A stretch of 64,000 nucleotides of DNA, taken from Streptomyces sp. S.PNR 29. Its GTDB lineage: Bacteria > Actinomycetota > Actinomycetes > Streptomycetales > Streptomycetaceae. The stretch covers positions 186,001 through 250,000 of the forward strand of contig NZ_JANUQM010000004.1 of assembly GCF_030386795.1 (NCBI RefSeq), read 5' to 3'. Shown here piece by piece: positions 7,895 through 15,835 of the stretch. Made by a program: the position numbers and the translations under genes. The number at the start of each line of letters is the position of its first letter. Position 1 is the first letter of the stretch. The notes below the pieces were generated by a model. It was given only the letters and a program-made list of their open reading frames with translations, ran no database searches and was not told the origin of the DNA.

Positions 7895-8683
7895 ATGCTT
7901 TCGGCCAAGAGTCTGTTCCAGGAGATCCTCGACAACGACGAGTCGTTCCGGCTCTTCTGCTCCATCGCGGCGAGCGGGGAGACGCAGGGCGGCTGGGAGA
8001 ACGGGCGCATCGCGGCGCTCGTGCCGGAGAGCGAACGCGCCCTCGCTCCCAAGATCACCAGACATGGAGCGGACGAGGACAAGCACGGGCGGATCTTCAA
8101 CGCCCTGCTGAAGAAGCGCGGCCTGGAGCCCGTCGAGGTCCCGCCCGAGACCGACTACACGATGCTCCTGGAGCACCACGGCATCGGTCTCGCGCACGAC
8201 AAGCTCAAGGCCGACCAGCCGCTCACGGTCGAGGACATCATCACGTACCTGGCGCACAGCAGGGTCACCGAGCAGCGCGCCGCCGAGCAGATGGTGATGC
8301 TGAAGAAGTACTTCGCGAACCATCCCGAGGTCGGCAAGGCCGTCAGGATGATCTCCAGCGACGAGGACAACCACCTCGCGTACTGCCACGAGGAGCTGCT
8401 GCGTTTCGCCGCCGCCGGGCACGGCCGGTTCATCCAGCGGACGCTGCGCGCGTGCGCGCTCGCCGAGATCCGCGTCTACCGGGACGTCAGCCTCGCGGTC
8501 ATGGCCCACATGGGGCGCGTCCTCGGCTGGCCGAAGGCCAAGTCGGCGGCGCTCGCGGCGGGCATCCACGCGATGTACGCGTACGAGCGGCTGGCGGGCT
8601 GGCGCCGCATGGTGACCCTGAAGATGCCGGAGCGGCGCAACGCGCTCGGCGGACCGGCGTCCACGGCTCCCGAGTTCGCCTGA
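7895..8683 (+). CDS. Ferritin-like domain protein
   Basis: A 262-residue, mostly alpha-helical protein of the ferritin-like superfamily. Candidate metal ligands recur as Glu/His pairs: ADEDKHGRIF (about 58-66), TEQRAAEQMV, ISSDEDNHLAYCHEELL (about 151-166) and ALAEIRVYRDV. The two E/DxxH-type helices plus the second Glu helices give the expected four-helix di-iron pattern, but which residues bind metal cannot be settled by eye. The ATG at 7895 is chosen because conserved-looking sequence starts there (MLSAKSLFQEILDND) and GAGAGGT lies 8-14 bases upstream. No enzyme activity can be assigned. Confidence 0.8.
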   Translation: MLSAKSLFQEILDNDESFRLFCSIAASGETQGGWENGRIAALVPESERALAPKITRHGADEDKHGRIFNALLKKRGLEPVEVPPETDYTMLLEHHGIGLAHDKLKADQPLTVEDIITYLAHSRVTEQRAAEQMVMLKKYFANHPEVGKAVRMISSDEDNHLAYCHEELLRFAAAGHGRFIQRTLRACALAEIRVYRDVSLAVMAHMGRVLGWPKAKSAALAAGIHAMYAYERLAGWRRMVTLKMPERRNALGGPASTAPEFA

Positions 8684-8706
8684 GGCCACCCGGCGGACGC
8701 CCCGCC

Positions 8707-9702
8707 CTACAGCCAGCCCCGGCGCTTGAACAGCCGGTAGAGCAGCACCTCCAGGACGCCCATCAGCGCGATCACCGCCGGGTACGACCACACCCAGCGC
8801 AGTTCCGGCATGTGCTCGAAGTTCATGCCGTAGATCCCCGCGATCATCGTGGGGATCGCGGCCATGGCCGCCCACGCGGAGATCTTCCGCATGTCGTCGT
8901 TCTGACGGACGCTCATCTGTGCCAGATGCGCGGACAAAATGTCCGAGACCAGCCGGTCCAGGTTCTCCACCGACTCGTTGACGCGCGTGAGGTGGTCGCT
9001 CACATCGCGGAAGAAGGGCCGCGCCGTGTCGTCCACGAAGGGGACCGCGGCACCGAACGTGCCGTTGCCCGCGAGGCGGGTCAGCGGCGGGGCGAGCGGG
9101 CCGGTCGCCCGGCGGAACTCCAGGACCTGCCGCTTGAAGGTGTAGATCCGCGACGCGGTGTGGCGCGAGCCGCCGCGGTCCGGTGAGAAGACCTCCGCCT
9201 CCAGCTCCTCCAGATCGGTCTGCAGTTCGGTCGCCACGTCCAGGTAGTGGTCGACGGCGGCGTCGGCGATGGCGTACAGCACCGAGGTGGGACCCTTGCC
9301 GAGCAGCTCGGGCTCCTGCTCCAGGCGGCTCCTTACGGCCTTCAGCGGGGAACCCTCGCCGTGGCGGACGGTCACCACGAACCCGTCCCCCAGGAAGACC
9401 ATGACCTCGCCGGCGGAGACGGTGTCGGTCTCCGGCTCGTACGCGACCGGTTTGAGGACCATGAACAGCGAGTCCTCGTACACCTCCAGCTTGGGCCGCT
9501 GATGGGCCTTGAGGGCGTCCTCGACCGCCAGCGGGTGCAGTGCGAACTCCTGGGTGACCAGGTCGAACTCCCGCTCCGTCGGCTCGTGCAGCCCGACCCA
9601 GACGAAACCCCCCGCCGCCCGTGCCTCGCCCAGTGCGTCGGAGAAGTCCTCGGGGCCCTCCGTCCGGAGCCCGTCCCGGTAGATGGCGCAGTCGACGATC
9701 AC
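8707..9702 (-). CDS. corA: CorA-family magnesium/divalent cation transporter
   Basis: A 331-residue membrane transporter. A long cytosolic N-terminal domain with FVWVGLHEPTEREFD and a helical neck is followed by two C-terminal transmembrane segments (about 270-290 and 300-322). The signature GMNFEHMPEL (about 289-298) at the end of TM1 carries the GMN selectivity motif of CorA channels. A GTG start at 9702 gives MIVDCAIYRDG and has GGGAGA 11-16 bases upstream; a longer in-frame ATG at 9738 has no good ribosome site. It converges with the ferritin-like gene and diverges from the phosphatase gene. Confidence 0.93.
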   Translation of the reverse strand: MIVDCAIYRDGLRTEGPEDFSDALGEARAAGGFVWVGLHEPTEREFDLVTQEFALHPLAVEDALKAHQRPKLEVYEDSLFMVLKPVAYEPETDTVSAGEVMVFLGDGFVVTVRHGEGSPLKAVRSRLEQEPELLGKGPTSVLYAIADAAVDHYLDVATELQTDLEELEAEVFSPDRGGSRHTASRIYTFKRQVLEFRRATGPLAPPLTRLAGNGTFGAAVPFVDDTARPFFRDVSDHLTRVNESVENLDRLVSDILSAHLAQMSVRQNDDMRKISAWAAMAAIPTMIAGIYGMNFEHMPELRWVWSYPAVIALMGVLEVLLYRLFKRRGWL

Positions 9703-9751
9703 TGGGTGTGTTCTCCCTTCGCCCGCACGCCACCGCACCGCACGGTACGCC

Positions 9752-9757
9752 TACGCT
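9752..9757 (+). promoter_or_regulatory. -10 element of a predicted leaderless transcript
   Basis: TACGCT ends 7 nt before the phosphatase ATG at 9765, and no ribosome-binding sequence is present between them. Confidence 0.5.
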
Positions 9758-9764
9758 GGGCCGC

Positions 9765-10451
9765 ATGCCCACGCTGATCCTGGTCCGGCACGGACGTTCC
9801 ACCGCCAACACCGAGGGACTGCTCGCCGGCTGGACGCCCGGCGTCGCACTCGACGAGCGCGGGGCCGCGCAGGCCGCCGCGCTCCCCGGGCGGCTCGCCG
9901 CCCTGCCGCTCTCCGAGATCGTCACCAGCCCGCTGCAGCGCTGCCGGGAGACCGTCCGGCCGCTGCTCGATGCCAGGCCGGAGCTCACCGCCCACACCGA
10001 CGAGCGGATCGGGGAGTGCCACTACGGCGACTGGTCCGGGCGCAAGCTCGCCGAACTCAACGACGAGCCGCTGATGGAGGTCGTCCAGGCGCACCCCTCC
10101 GCGGCGGCGTTCCCCGGCGGCGAGTCGATGCGGGCGATGCAGACGCGGGCCGCCGAAGCGGTGCGCGAGTGGAACGCGCGCGTGGAGCGCGACCACGGAG
10201 CCGACGCGGTGTACCTCATGTGCTCGCACGGCGACATCATCAAGTCTCTGGTCGCGGACGCACTCGGACTTCATCTCGACCTCTTCCAGCGGATTTCCGT
10301 TGAACCGTGTTCCATCACCGCGATCCGCTACACCCGGCTGCGACCGTTTCTCGTCCGCCTCGGCGACACCGGCGACTTCGCGTCCCTGGTGCCGCGCGAG
10401 GAACCGCCGGGCGACGATGCCCCGGTGGGGGGTGGTGCGGGCGCACCGTGA
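9765..10451 (+). CDS. Histidine phosphatase family protein (MSMEG_4193-type)
   Basis: A 228-residue phosphoglycerate-mutase-like phosphatase. The phospho-acceptor RHG is at residues 8-10 (LILVRHGRST), the Arg/Glu pair occurs in SPLQRCRET and the catalytic Glu in ERIGECHYGDWSG, and the second histidine in MCSHGDIIKS (about 152-160). Members of this subfamily sit next to DUF3090 and SCO1664-type genes across Actinobacteria, as here. The substrate is not known. The C-terminal 20 residues are Gly/Pro-rich. The ATG at 9765 is fixed by the -10 element and by the MPTLILVRHG start. Confidence 0.92.
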   Translation: MPTLILVRHGRSTANTEGLLAGWTPGVALDERGAAQAAALPGRLAALPLSEIVTSPLQRCRETVRPLLDARPELTAHTDERIGECHYGDWSGRKLAELNDEPLMEVVQAHPSAAAFPGGESMRAMQTRAAEAVREWNARVERDHGADAVYLMCSHGDIIKSLVADALGLHLDLFQRISVEPCSITAIRYTRLRPFLVRLGDTGDFASLVPREEPPGDDAPVGGGAGAP

Positions 10452-10538
10452 TCGTCGGCCGCAGTAGGGTGAAGCGGTCGCAGCAGTGCCGCACTCCCCA
10501 CGATCGCCGTACACCCACGATTCCAATGGAGACAGGAC

Positions 10539-11129
10539 GTGTCCCGTCAGGTGTTCCTCTACGACCAACCGGACCGCTTCGTGGCCGGTACGGTCGGACT
10601 GCCCGGGCGCCGTACGTTCTTCCTCCAGGCCTCCGCCGGCTCCCGGGTGACCAGCGTGGCCCTGGAGAAGACCCAGGTCGCCGCGCTCGCCGAACGCATG
10701 GACGAGCTTCTGGACGAGGTCGTACGCCGTAGCGGCGGCAGCGCGTCCGTCCCCGCCATGGCGCCGACCGAGATCACCGACACCGCCCCGCTGGACACCC
10801 CCATCGAGGAGGAGTTCCGGGTCGGCACCATGGCGCTGGCCTGGGACGGCGAGGAACAGCGCATGATCGTCGAGGCGCAGGCCCTCGTGGAGCTCGACGC
10901 CGACTCCGAGGAGGAACTCGCCGAGGCCGAGGAGCGGCTGCTGCAGGACGAGGAGAACGGCCCCCCGATGCTGCGGGTCCGGCTCACCGGCGCGCAGGCG
11001 AGGGCCTTCGCCAAACGCGCCCTCGACGTCGTCAACGCCGGGCGGCCGCCGTGCCCGCTGTGCAGCCTCCCGCTCGACCCGGAAGGACACGTATGTCCGC
11101 GCCAGAACGGATACCGCCGCGGAGCGTGA
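10539..11129 (+). CDS. DUF3090 family protein
   Basis: A 196-residue soluble protein conserved in Actinobacteria beside the phosphatase, SCO1664-type and mshC genes. It begins SRQVFLYDQPDRFVAGTVG (GTG start) and shows the RTFFLQA segment and the QARAFAKRALDVVNAGRPPCPLC end. Four cysteines with CPLC and HVC spacing in the last 25 residues look like a small zinc-binding module. Function unknown. The downstream gene starts inside this one (37-bp overlap), implying translational coupling. Confidence 0.9.
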   Translation: MSRQVFLYDQPDRFVAGTVGLPGRRTFFLQASAGSRVTSVALEKTQVAALAERMDELLDEVVRRSGGSASVPAMAPTEITDTAPLDTPIEEEFRVGTMALAWDGEEQRMIVEAQALVELDADSEEELAEAEERLLQDEENGPPMLRVRLTGAQARAFAKRALDVVNAGRPPCPLCSLPLDPEGHVCPRQNGYRRGA

Positions 11130-11923
11130 CGACCGACCCGGCGGCCGTCGAACTGCTCGCCCGGGGTGAGCTCACCGTGCGCGGCCGCATCCGTGAGGCG
11201 TCCAACGCCGCGCTGTACTGCACGGTGGCGTACGACGGCCGCGAGGCAGCCTGCGTCTACAAGCCGGTCGCCGGCGAGAGACCCCTGTGGGACTTCCCCG
11301 ACGGCACGCTCGCCCAGCGCGAGGTCGCGGCGTACGAGGTCTCCGAGGTGACCGGCTGGGGGCTCGTGCCGCCCACCGTGCTGCGGGAGGGGCCGTACGG
11401 GGAGGGCATGTGCCAGCTGTGGATCGAGCCGGTGCCGGGCGCGGAACTGCTCGCCCTGGTGGACGGTGAGGAACCCGAGCCGGGCTGGAAGGCGATCGGG
11501 TTCGCCGAGGTGGGGGAGGGGCGGACCGCGCTGCTCGTGCACGCCGACGACCAGCGGCTGCGGCGGCTGGCCGTCCTAGACGCGGTGATCAACAACGCCG
11601 ACCGCAAGGGCGGCCATCTCCTGCCCGCCGGTGAGGGACGGCTGTACGGCATCGACCACGGGGTGACCTTCAACGTCGAGAACAAGCTGCGCACCCTGCT
11701 GTGGGGGTGGGCGGGAGAGCCCCTCACCGCAGAGGCCGTGACGGTGCTCGGTGTCCTGAGGGAGGCGCTCAAGGAAGGCGGGGCGCTGGCCGTACGGCTG
11801 GCCGGGCTGATCACCGCCGCCGAGGTGGAGGCCACACGCGCGCGCGTGGAGACGTTGCTGGAGTCCGGGGCACACCCCGAGCCGAGCGGCGAGTGGCCGG
11901 CGATTCCCTGGCCGCCGGTATAA
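11093..11923 (+). CDS. SCO1664 family protein, PI3/4-kinase-like fold
   Basis: A 276-residue protein of the family first named after S. coelicolor SCO1664 (TIGR03843). A kinase-like layout is visible: an ATP-lysine candidate in AACVYKPVAGERP (about 50-60), a catalytic-loop-like NNADRKGGH (about 166-174) and a DHG metal-binding motif (IDHGVTF, about 186-192), the pattern also seen in HipA and phosphatidylinositol 3/4-kinase relatives. The ATG at 11093 has GGAAGGA 6-12 bases upstream and lies inside the end of the DUF3090 gene. Together with the phosphatase upstream it makes a kinase/phosphatase pair near mycothiol synthesis, but no substrate is known. Confidence 0.88.
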   Translation: MSAPERIPPRSVTTDPAAVELLARGELTVRGRIREASNAALYCTVAYDGREAACVYKPVAGERPLWDFPDGTLAQREVAAYEVSEVTGWGLVPPTVLREGPYGEGMCQLWIEPVPGAELLALVDGEEPEPGWKAIGFAEVGEGRTALLVHADDQRLRRLAVLDAVINNADRKGGHLLPAGEGRLYGIDHGVTFNVENKLRTLLWGWAGEPLTAEAVTVLGVLREALKEGGALAVRLAGLITAAEVEATRARVETLLESGAHPEPSGEWPAIPWPPV

Positions 11924-12027
11924 GGGCCTGTTGCGAAAGTCCTAGCAGCACACCGGCCGGTATCGCGCAAGAACGCCTTACCGGCCATCCGGCCCGGTCC
12001 GGTTCGGTTACGGAACATCCGTCCGGT

Positions 12028-12033
12028 TAGGCT
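12028..12033 (+). promoter_or_regulatory. -10 element of predicted leaderless mshC transcript
   Basis: TAGGCT ends 6 nt before the mshC ATG. No Shine-Dalgarno sequence is present. Confidence 0.55.
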
Positions 12034-12039
12034 CATGAC

Positions 12040-13269
12040 ATGCATGCCTGGCCCGCTTCCGAGGTCCCCGCCCTGCCTGGTCAGGGCCGCGACCTGAGGA
12101 TCCACGACACCGCGACCGGCGGCCTCGTCACCCTCGACCCCGGTCCCGTCGCCCGAATGTACGTCTGCGGCATCACGCCGTACGACGCCACCCACATGGG
12201 GCACGCGGCGACCTACAACGCGTTCGACCTCGTGCAGCGCGTGTGGCTCGACACCAAGCGGCAGGTTCACTACGTCCAGAACGTCACCGACGTCGACGAC
12301 CCGCTCCTGGAGCGGGCGCAGCGGGACGGCCTCGACTGGGCCGCCCTCGCCGAGAAGGAGACGACCCTCTTCCGCGAGGACATGACGGCCCTGCGGATGC
12401 TGCCGCCGCAGCACTACATAGGCGCGGTCGAGGCGATACCCGGGATCGTGCCCCTGGTCGAGCGGCTGCGCGACGCCGGTGCCGCGTACGAACTCGAAGG
12501 GGACGTCTACTTCTCCGTCGAGTCCGACCCGCACTTCGGCAAGGTCTCGAACCTCGACGCCGCCGCGATGCGGCTGCTGTCCGCCGAGCGCGGCGGCGAC
12601 CCGGACCGGCCCGGGAAGAAGAACCCGCTCGACCCGATGCTGTGGATGGCAGCCCGCGACGGCGAGCCCAGCTGGGACGGCGGATCGCTCGGACGCGGCC
12701 GGCCCGGCTGGCACATCGAGTGCGTCGCCATCGCCCTCGACCACCTCGGCATGGGCTTCGACGTCCAGGGTGGCGGCTCCGACCTCGCCTTCCCCCACCA
12801 CGAGATGGGCGCCTCCCACGCCCAGGCGCTGACCGGCGAGTTCCCCATGGCCAAGGCGTACGTCCACGCGGGCATGGTCGCCCTCGACGGCGAGAAGATG
12901 TCCAAGTCCAAGGGCAACCTGGTCTTCGTGTCCCAGCTCAGGCGCGACGGCGTCGACCCCCTCGCCATCCGGCTCGCGCTGCTCGCCCACCACTACCGCT
13001 CCGACTGGGAGTGGACCGACCAGGTGCTCCAGGACGCCGTCGCACGGCTCGACCGGTGGCGCGCCGCCGTCTCCCGGCCCGACGGCCCGCCCGCCGATGC
13101 GCTCGTCGAGGAGATCCGCGAGGCCCTCGCGAACGACCTGGACGCCCCGGCCGCGCTCACCGCGGTCGACCGCTGGGCCGCGCTCCAGCAGGAGGGCGGC
13201 GGTACGGACCCGGGCGCGCCCGGTGTCGTGTCGCGTGCCGTGGACGCGTTGCTGGGTGTCGCCCTGTAG
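12040..13269 (+). CDS. mshC: L-cysteine:1D-myo-inositol 2-amino-2-deoxy-alpha-D-glucopyranoside ligase
   Basis: A 409-residue ATP-dependent ligase that joins cysteine to GlcN-Ins, the third enzymatic step toward mycothiol. It is a paralogue of cysteinyl-tRNA synthetase without the anticodon-binding domain. Zinc/cysteine site residues include C44 in YVCGITPYD, a Cys in HIEC (about 228) and the His pair in FPHHEMG. The HIGH-like signature is THMGHA (about 51-56) and the adenylate loop is KMSKS (about 286-290). ERGGDP (about 183-188) and the missing C-terminal domain separate MshC from true CysS. It is the last gene of the phosphatase, DUF3090 and SCO1664-type cluster but has its own promoter. 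Confidence 0.96.
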   Translation: MHAWPASEVPALPGQGRDLRIHDTATGGLVTLDPGPVARMYVCGITPYDATHMGHAATYNAFDLVQRVWLDTKRQVHYVQNVTDVDDPLLERAQRDGLDWAALAEKETTLFREDMTALRMLPPQHYIGAVEAIPGIVPLVERLRDAGAAYELEGDVYFSVESDPHFGKVSNLDAAAMRLLSAERGGDPDRPGKKNPLDPMLWMAARDGEPSWDGGSLGRGRPGWHIECVAIALDHLGMGFDVQGGGSDLAFPHHEMGASHAQALTGEFPMAKAYVHAGMVALDGEKMSKSKGNLVFVSQLRRDGVDPLAIRLALLAHHYRSDWEWTDQVLQDAVARLDRWRAAVSRPDGPPADALVEEIREALANDLDAPAALTAVDRWAALQQEGGGTDPGAPGVVSRAVDALLGVAL

Positions 13270-13287
13270 GGCAGGGGAAAGCGACAA

Positions 13288-13321
13288 GGGGGCCTCCGCG
13301 GTCGTGCCCGCGGAGGCCCCC
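13288..13321. terminator. Terminator between mshC and the PAC2 gene
   Basis: Perfect 14-bp inverted repeat GGGGGCCTCCGCGG / CCGCGGAGGCCCCC with a 6-nt loop, between convergent genes. Confidence 0.8.
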
Positions 13322-13404
13322 TGCCCTGTGCGGTGGGCCGGCGGCGTAAGGGGCCCTCGGCGTGCGGCACCAAAGGGGCGCCGCGCTCGCCGTTGCTGCC
13401 GGAC

Positions 13405-14379
13405 TCAGTCCTCCGACGAATCCTCGTCGTCCGCGCCCGCCTTCGGCGGCTTCGGCGGCCGCGTACGACCGCTGGGGTTGTCCCGCAGATACGACGTGCC
13501 GTCGCCGCCCTCGGAAGCGAGCCCGCCGGGCGGGCCGCCGCCGTCCCGGCGCCGCAGATACCGCTCGAACTCGCGGGCGATCGCCTCACCCGACGCTTCC
13601 GGCAGCTCGGCGGTGTCCCGCGCCTCCTCCAGCGTCTGGACGTACTCGGCGACCTCGCTGTCCTCGGCGGCCAGCTGGTCCACGCCCACCTGCCAGGCGC
13701 GCGCGTCCTCGGGCAGCTCGCCCAGCGGGATGCGTACGTCGATCAGGTCCTCCAGGCGGTTGAGGAGGGCCAGCGTCGCCTTCGGGTTCGGCGGCTGCGA
13801 CACGTAGTGCGGCACCGCGGCCCACAGCGACACGGCCGGGACACCGGCGTGCGTGCAGGCCTCCTGGAGGACGCCGACGATGCCCGTGGGACCCTCGTAC
13901 TTGGTCTCCTCCAGGTCCATACGCCGGGCCAGGTCGGGGTCCGACGTGGTCCCGCTGATCGGGACCGGACGTGTGTGCGGGGTGTCGCCGAGCAGGGCGC
14001 CCAGGATGACCACCAGTTCGACGCCCAGCTCGTGGGCGAAGCCGAGGAGCTCGTTGCAGAACGAGCGCCAGCGCATCGACGGCTCGATACCCCGGACGAG
14101 TACGAGATCACGCGGCTTCTCGCCGCCGACCCGCACGACCGAGAGACGGGTCGTCGGCCACGTGATCTTCCGTACCCCGCCGTCCATGAACACCGTGGGG
14201 CGGTTCACCTGGAAGTCGTAGTAGTCCTCGGCGTCCAGCGCCGCGAACACCTCGCCCTTCCATTCCCTGTCCAGATGCGCGACCGCGGTGGAGGCGGCGT
14301 CGCCGGCATCGTTCCAGCCCTCGAACGCGGCCACCATGACCGGGTCGATCAGCTCGGGAACCCCCTCGAGCTCGATCAC
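13405..14379 (-). CDS. PAC2 family protein (proteasome-assembly-chaperone-like)
   Basis: A 324-residue protein of the PAC2 family, named after a eukaryotic proteasome assembly chaperone. The N-terminal VMVAAFEGWNDAGDAAS, the central LVLVRGIEPSMRW and VVILGALLGDTPHTRP, and the late VSQPPNPKATLALL segments fit actinobacterial members. The tail is Arg/Pro/Asp-rich and ends in a run of acidic residues. A role in actinobacterial proteasome assembly has not been shown to my knowledge, but the presence of a PAC2 gene in a segment with the 20S proteasome genes is suggestive. Convergent with mshC. Confidence 0.88.
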   Translation of the reverse strand: MIELEGVPELIDPVMVAAFEGWNDAGDAASTAVAHLDREWKGEVFAALDAEDYYDFQVNRPTVFMDGGVRKITWPTTRLSVVRVGGEKPRDLVLVRGIEPSMRWRSFCNELLGFAHELGVELVVILGALLGDTPHTRPVPISGTTSDPDLARRMDLEETKYEGPTGIVGVLQEACTHAGVPAVSLWAAVPHYVSQPPNPKATLALLNRLEDLIDVRIPLGELPEDARAWQVGVDQLAAEDSEVAEYVQTLEEARDTAELPEASGEAIAREFERYLRRRDGGGPPGGLASEGGDGTSYLRDNPSGRTRPPKPPKAGADDEDSSED

Positions 14380-14533
14380 CCAGTGCCTCCTTCCGACGTG
14401 CCCTCGCTTGACGTCCCAACCTTACGGCGTGCCGCGGGGGCGTCCGCAGCCCCCTCGCAGGGGCGGTGCCCCCATCACTGCCCCGACAGCCACCCGGGAA
14501 CACACCCGAGTCATCGGAGCCGCAGCCGGTGGC

Positions 14534-15205
14534 TCACAGGGTGGACCGCAGCCACTGCTCCACGCTCGCGATGTGCACGGTCGCCCACGACCGCGCCGCC
14601 TCCGCGTCCCGGTCGCGCAGGGCGGCCAGGATCGCCCGGTGCTCGCGCAGGGTGCGCCCGATGGCGTCCTCCTGGGTCAGGCCGCGCCAGATGCGGGCCC
14701 GGGTGGTGGGGCCCGACAGCCCGTCAAGCAGGGAACACAGCACGGAGTTGCCGGAACTCTGCACGATGCCCCGATGGAAGTCCAGGTCGCAGGCGACCAG
14801 GTCCTCCACGGACGGGGCGTCGCCGAGCTTGTCCAACTGGGCCGACAGGGCATCCAGTTGCTGCTCGCTGATGCGCAGGGCGGCCATCGCGGTGGCGGCC
14901 GGCTCCAGGATGCGGCGCACCGCGAGGAACTCCAGGACGGTGTCGTCGCGGTGGAAGTCGACGACGAAGCTCAGCGCCTCCAGCAGGAGCTGCGGGTCGA
15001 GGCTGGTGACATAGGTGCCGTCCCCCTGCCGTACGTCCAGGATCCGGATCAGCGACAGGGCGCGAACGGCCTCCCGCAGGGAGTTGCGGGACAGTCCGAG
15101 CTCGGCGGCGAGCTCGCTCTCCTTGGGCAGCCGGTCGCCGGGGCGCAGCGCGCCGGAGACGATCATCCCCTTGATCTTCTCGATCGCCTCATCGGTGACT
15201 GCCAT
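14534..15205 (-). CDS. FadR-subfamily GntR transcriptional regulator (FCD domain)
   Basis: A 223-residue DNA-binding regulator. Residues 5-70 form the GntR winged helix (RPGDRLPKESELAAELGLSRNSLREAVRALS, then the wing QGDGTYV). The remainder is an all-helical FCD effector domain whose metal/ligand histidines are visible in DLDFHRGIV, EHRAIL and TVHIASV. FCD regulators commonly sense small organic acids; the ligand here is unknown. No obvious target operon is adjacent on this strand. A tandem 13-bp repeat lies directly upstream and may be its own operator. Confidence 0.9.
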   Translation of the reverse strand: MAVTDEAIEKIKGMIVSGALRPGDRLPKESELAAELGLSRNSLREAVRALSLIRILDVRQGDGTYVTSLDPQLLLEALSFVVDFHRDDTVLEFLAVRRILEPAATAMAALRISEQQLDALSAQLDKLGDAPSVEDLVACDLDFHRGIVQSSGNSVLCSLLDGLSGPTTRARIWRGLTQEDAIGRTLREHRAILAALRDRDAEAARSWATVHIASVEQWLRSTL

Positions 15206-15224
15206 GGCCGGCCTCCCTGTTGTC

Positions 15225-15250
15225 CGGGAATGTCGTTCGGGAATGTCGTT
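15225..15250 (-). promoter_or_regulatory. Tandem 13-bp repeat upstream of the FadR-type gene
   Basis: CGGGAATGTCGTT occurs twice back to back (15225-15237 and 15238-15250), about 20 bp before the regulator start. The two copies would lie on nearly the same face of DNA, which suits an autoregulatory site or a transcription start region. It could also be a simple duplication. Confidence 0.4.
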
Positions 15251-15347
15251 CGGAACCTCGTACAGGGCCTCGTTCAGACATCCGATGTCCTGCCATTATG
15301 CGGGCTCAGCGCCCTGAGCGGGCCCCGAAGGTCCAGCTGGGGCCGCC

Positions 15348-15353
15348 TATACT
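15348..15353 (+). promoter_or_regulatory. -10 element of a predicted leaderless transcript
   Basis: TATACT ends 8 nt before the ATG of the ArsR-type regulator at 15362, with no ribosome site between. Confidence 0.5.
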
Positions 15354-15361
15354 CCGGACCC

Positions 15362-15694
15362 ATGGCGGAAGCTGTGACCTCCCCGGATCCCGAACTGGTC
15401 GGCGCGTTGCGCGCGCTGGCCAATCCGATGCGGTTGCAGCTGCTGCTGTGGCTGCGCGAGCCCGAGCGGCACTTTCCCATGGACGGGGCGATCGCCGACC
15501 CGGCGGAGGTGGGCGTGTGCGTGAGCCATATCCAGGCCAAGGCGGGGCTCGCCCAGTCGACGGTCTCGGCGTACATGGCCGAGCTGCAGCGGGCGGGGCT
15601 GGTGCGGGCGACGCGGGTGGGCAAGTGGACCCACTACAAACGGGACGAGGCGCGTATCGCCCGGCTTGTCGCCGAGCTGGGGCAGACGCTCTAG
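15362..15694 (+). CDS. ArsR-type winged-helix regulator
   Basis: A 110-residue small transcription factor. The helix-turn-helix core is clear: ALRALANPMRLQLLLWL, then VCVSHIQAKAGLAQSTVSAYMAELQRAGLV and a wing around VGKWTHYKRDE. The single Cys in GVCVSHI does not by itself make an arsenic-type metal site. The frame stays open upstream, but the conserved start, the codon use and the -10 element support ATG 15362. It is followed by an F420-type oxidoreductase gene, its likely target, with a palindrome between them. Confidence 0.9.
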   Translation: MAEAVTSPDPELVGALRALANPMRLQLLLWLREPERHFPMDGAIADPAEVGVCVSHIQAKAGLAQSTVSAYMAELQRAGLVRATRVGKWTHYKRDEARIARLVAELGQTL

Positions 15695-15744
15695 GGTCAC
15701 CGGACCGATCGGAAACAGTCATACCCGGGTGCCCGTTGGACTTC

Positions 15745-15764
15745 ATATCGAAGATCTGCGATAT
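15745..15764 (+). promoter_or_regulatory. Candidate ArsR-type operator before the F420-type oxidoreductase
   Basis: Inverted repeat ATATCG-N8-CGATAT in an AT-rich patch, 72 bp before the oxidoreductase start and 51 bp after the regulator stop. AT-rich interrupted palindromes of this size are typical of ArsR-family sites. Confidence 0.45.
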
Positions 15765-15835
15765 TTCGATTCGATGGGGGTCGCGCCGGGCACGGTGCGG
15801 CACGGGAGCACGCTCACGGGTACGAGGAGGGGTTC

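Noticed and set aside
12040..13269. Cysteinyl-tRNA synthetase as the identity of this gene
   Set aside because: The anticodon-binding domain is missing, the protein is only 409 residues and it carries the MshC-type ERGGDP segment.
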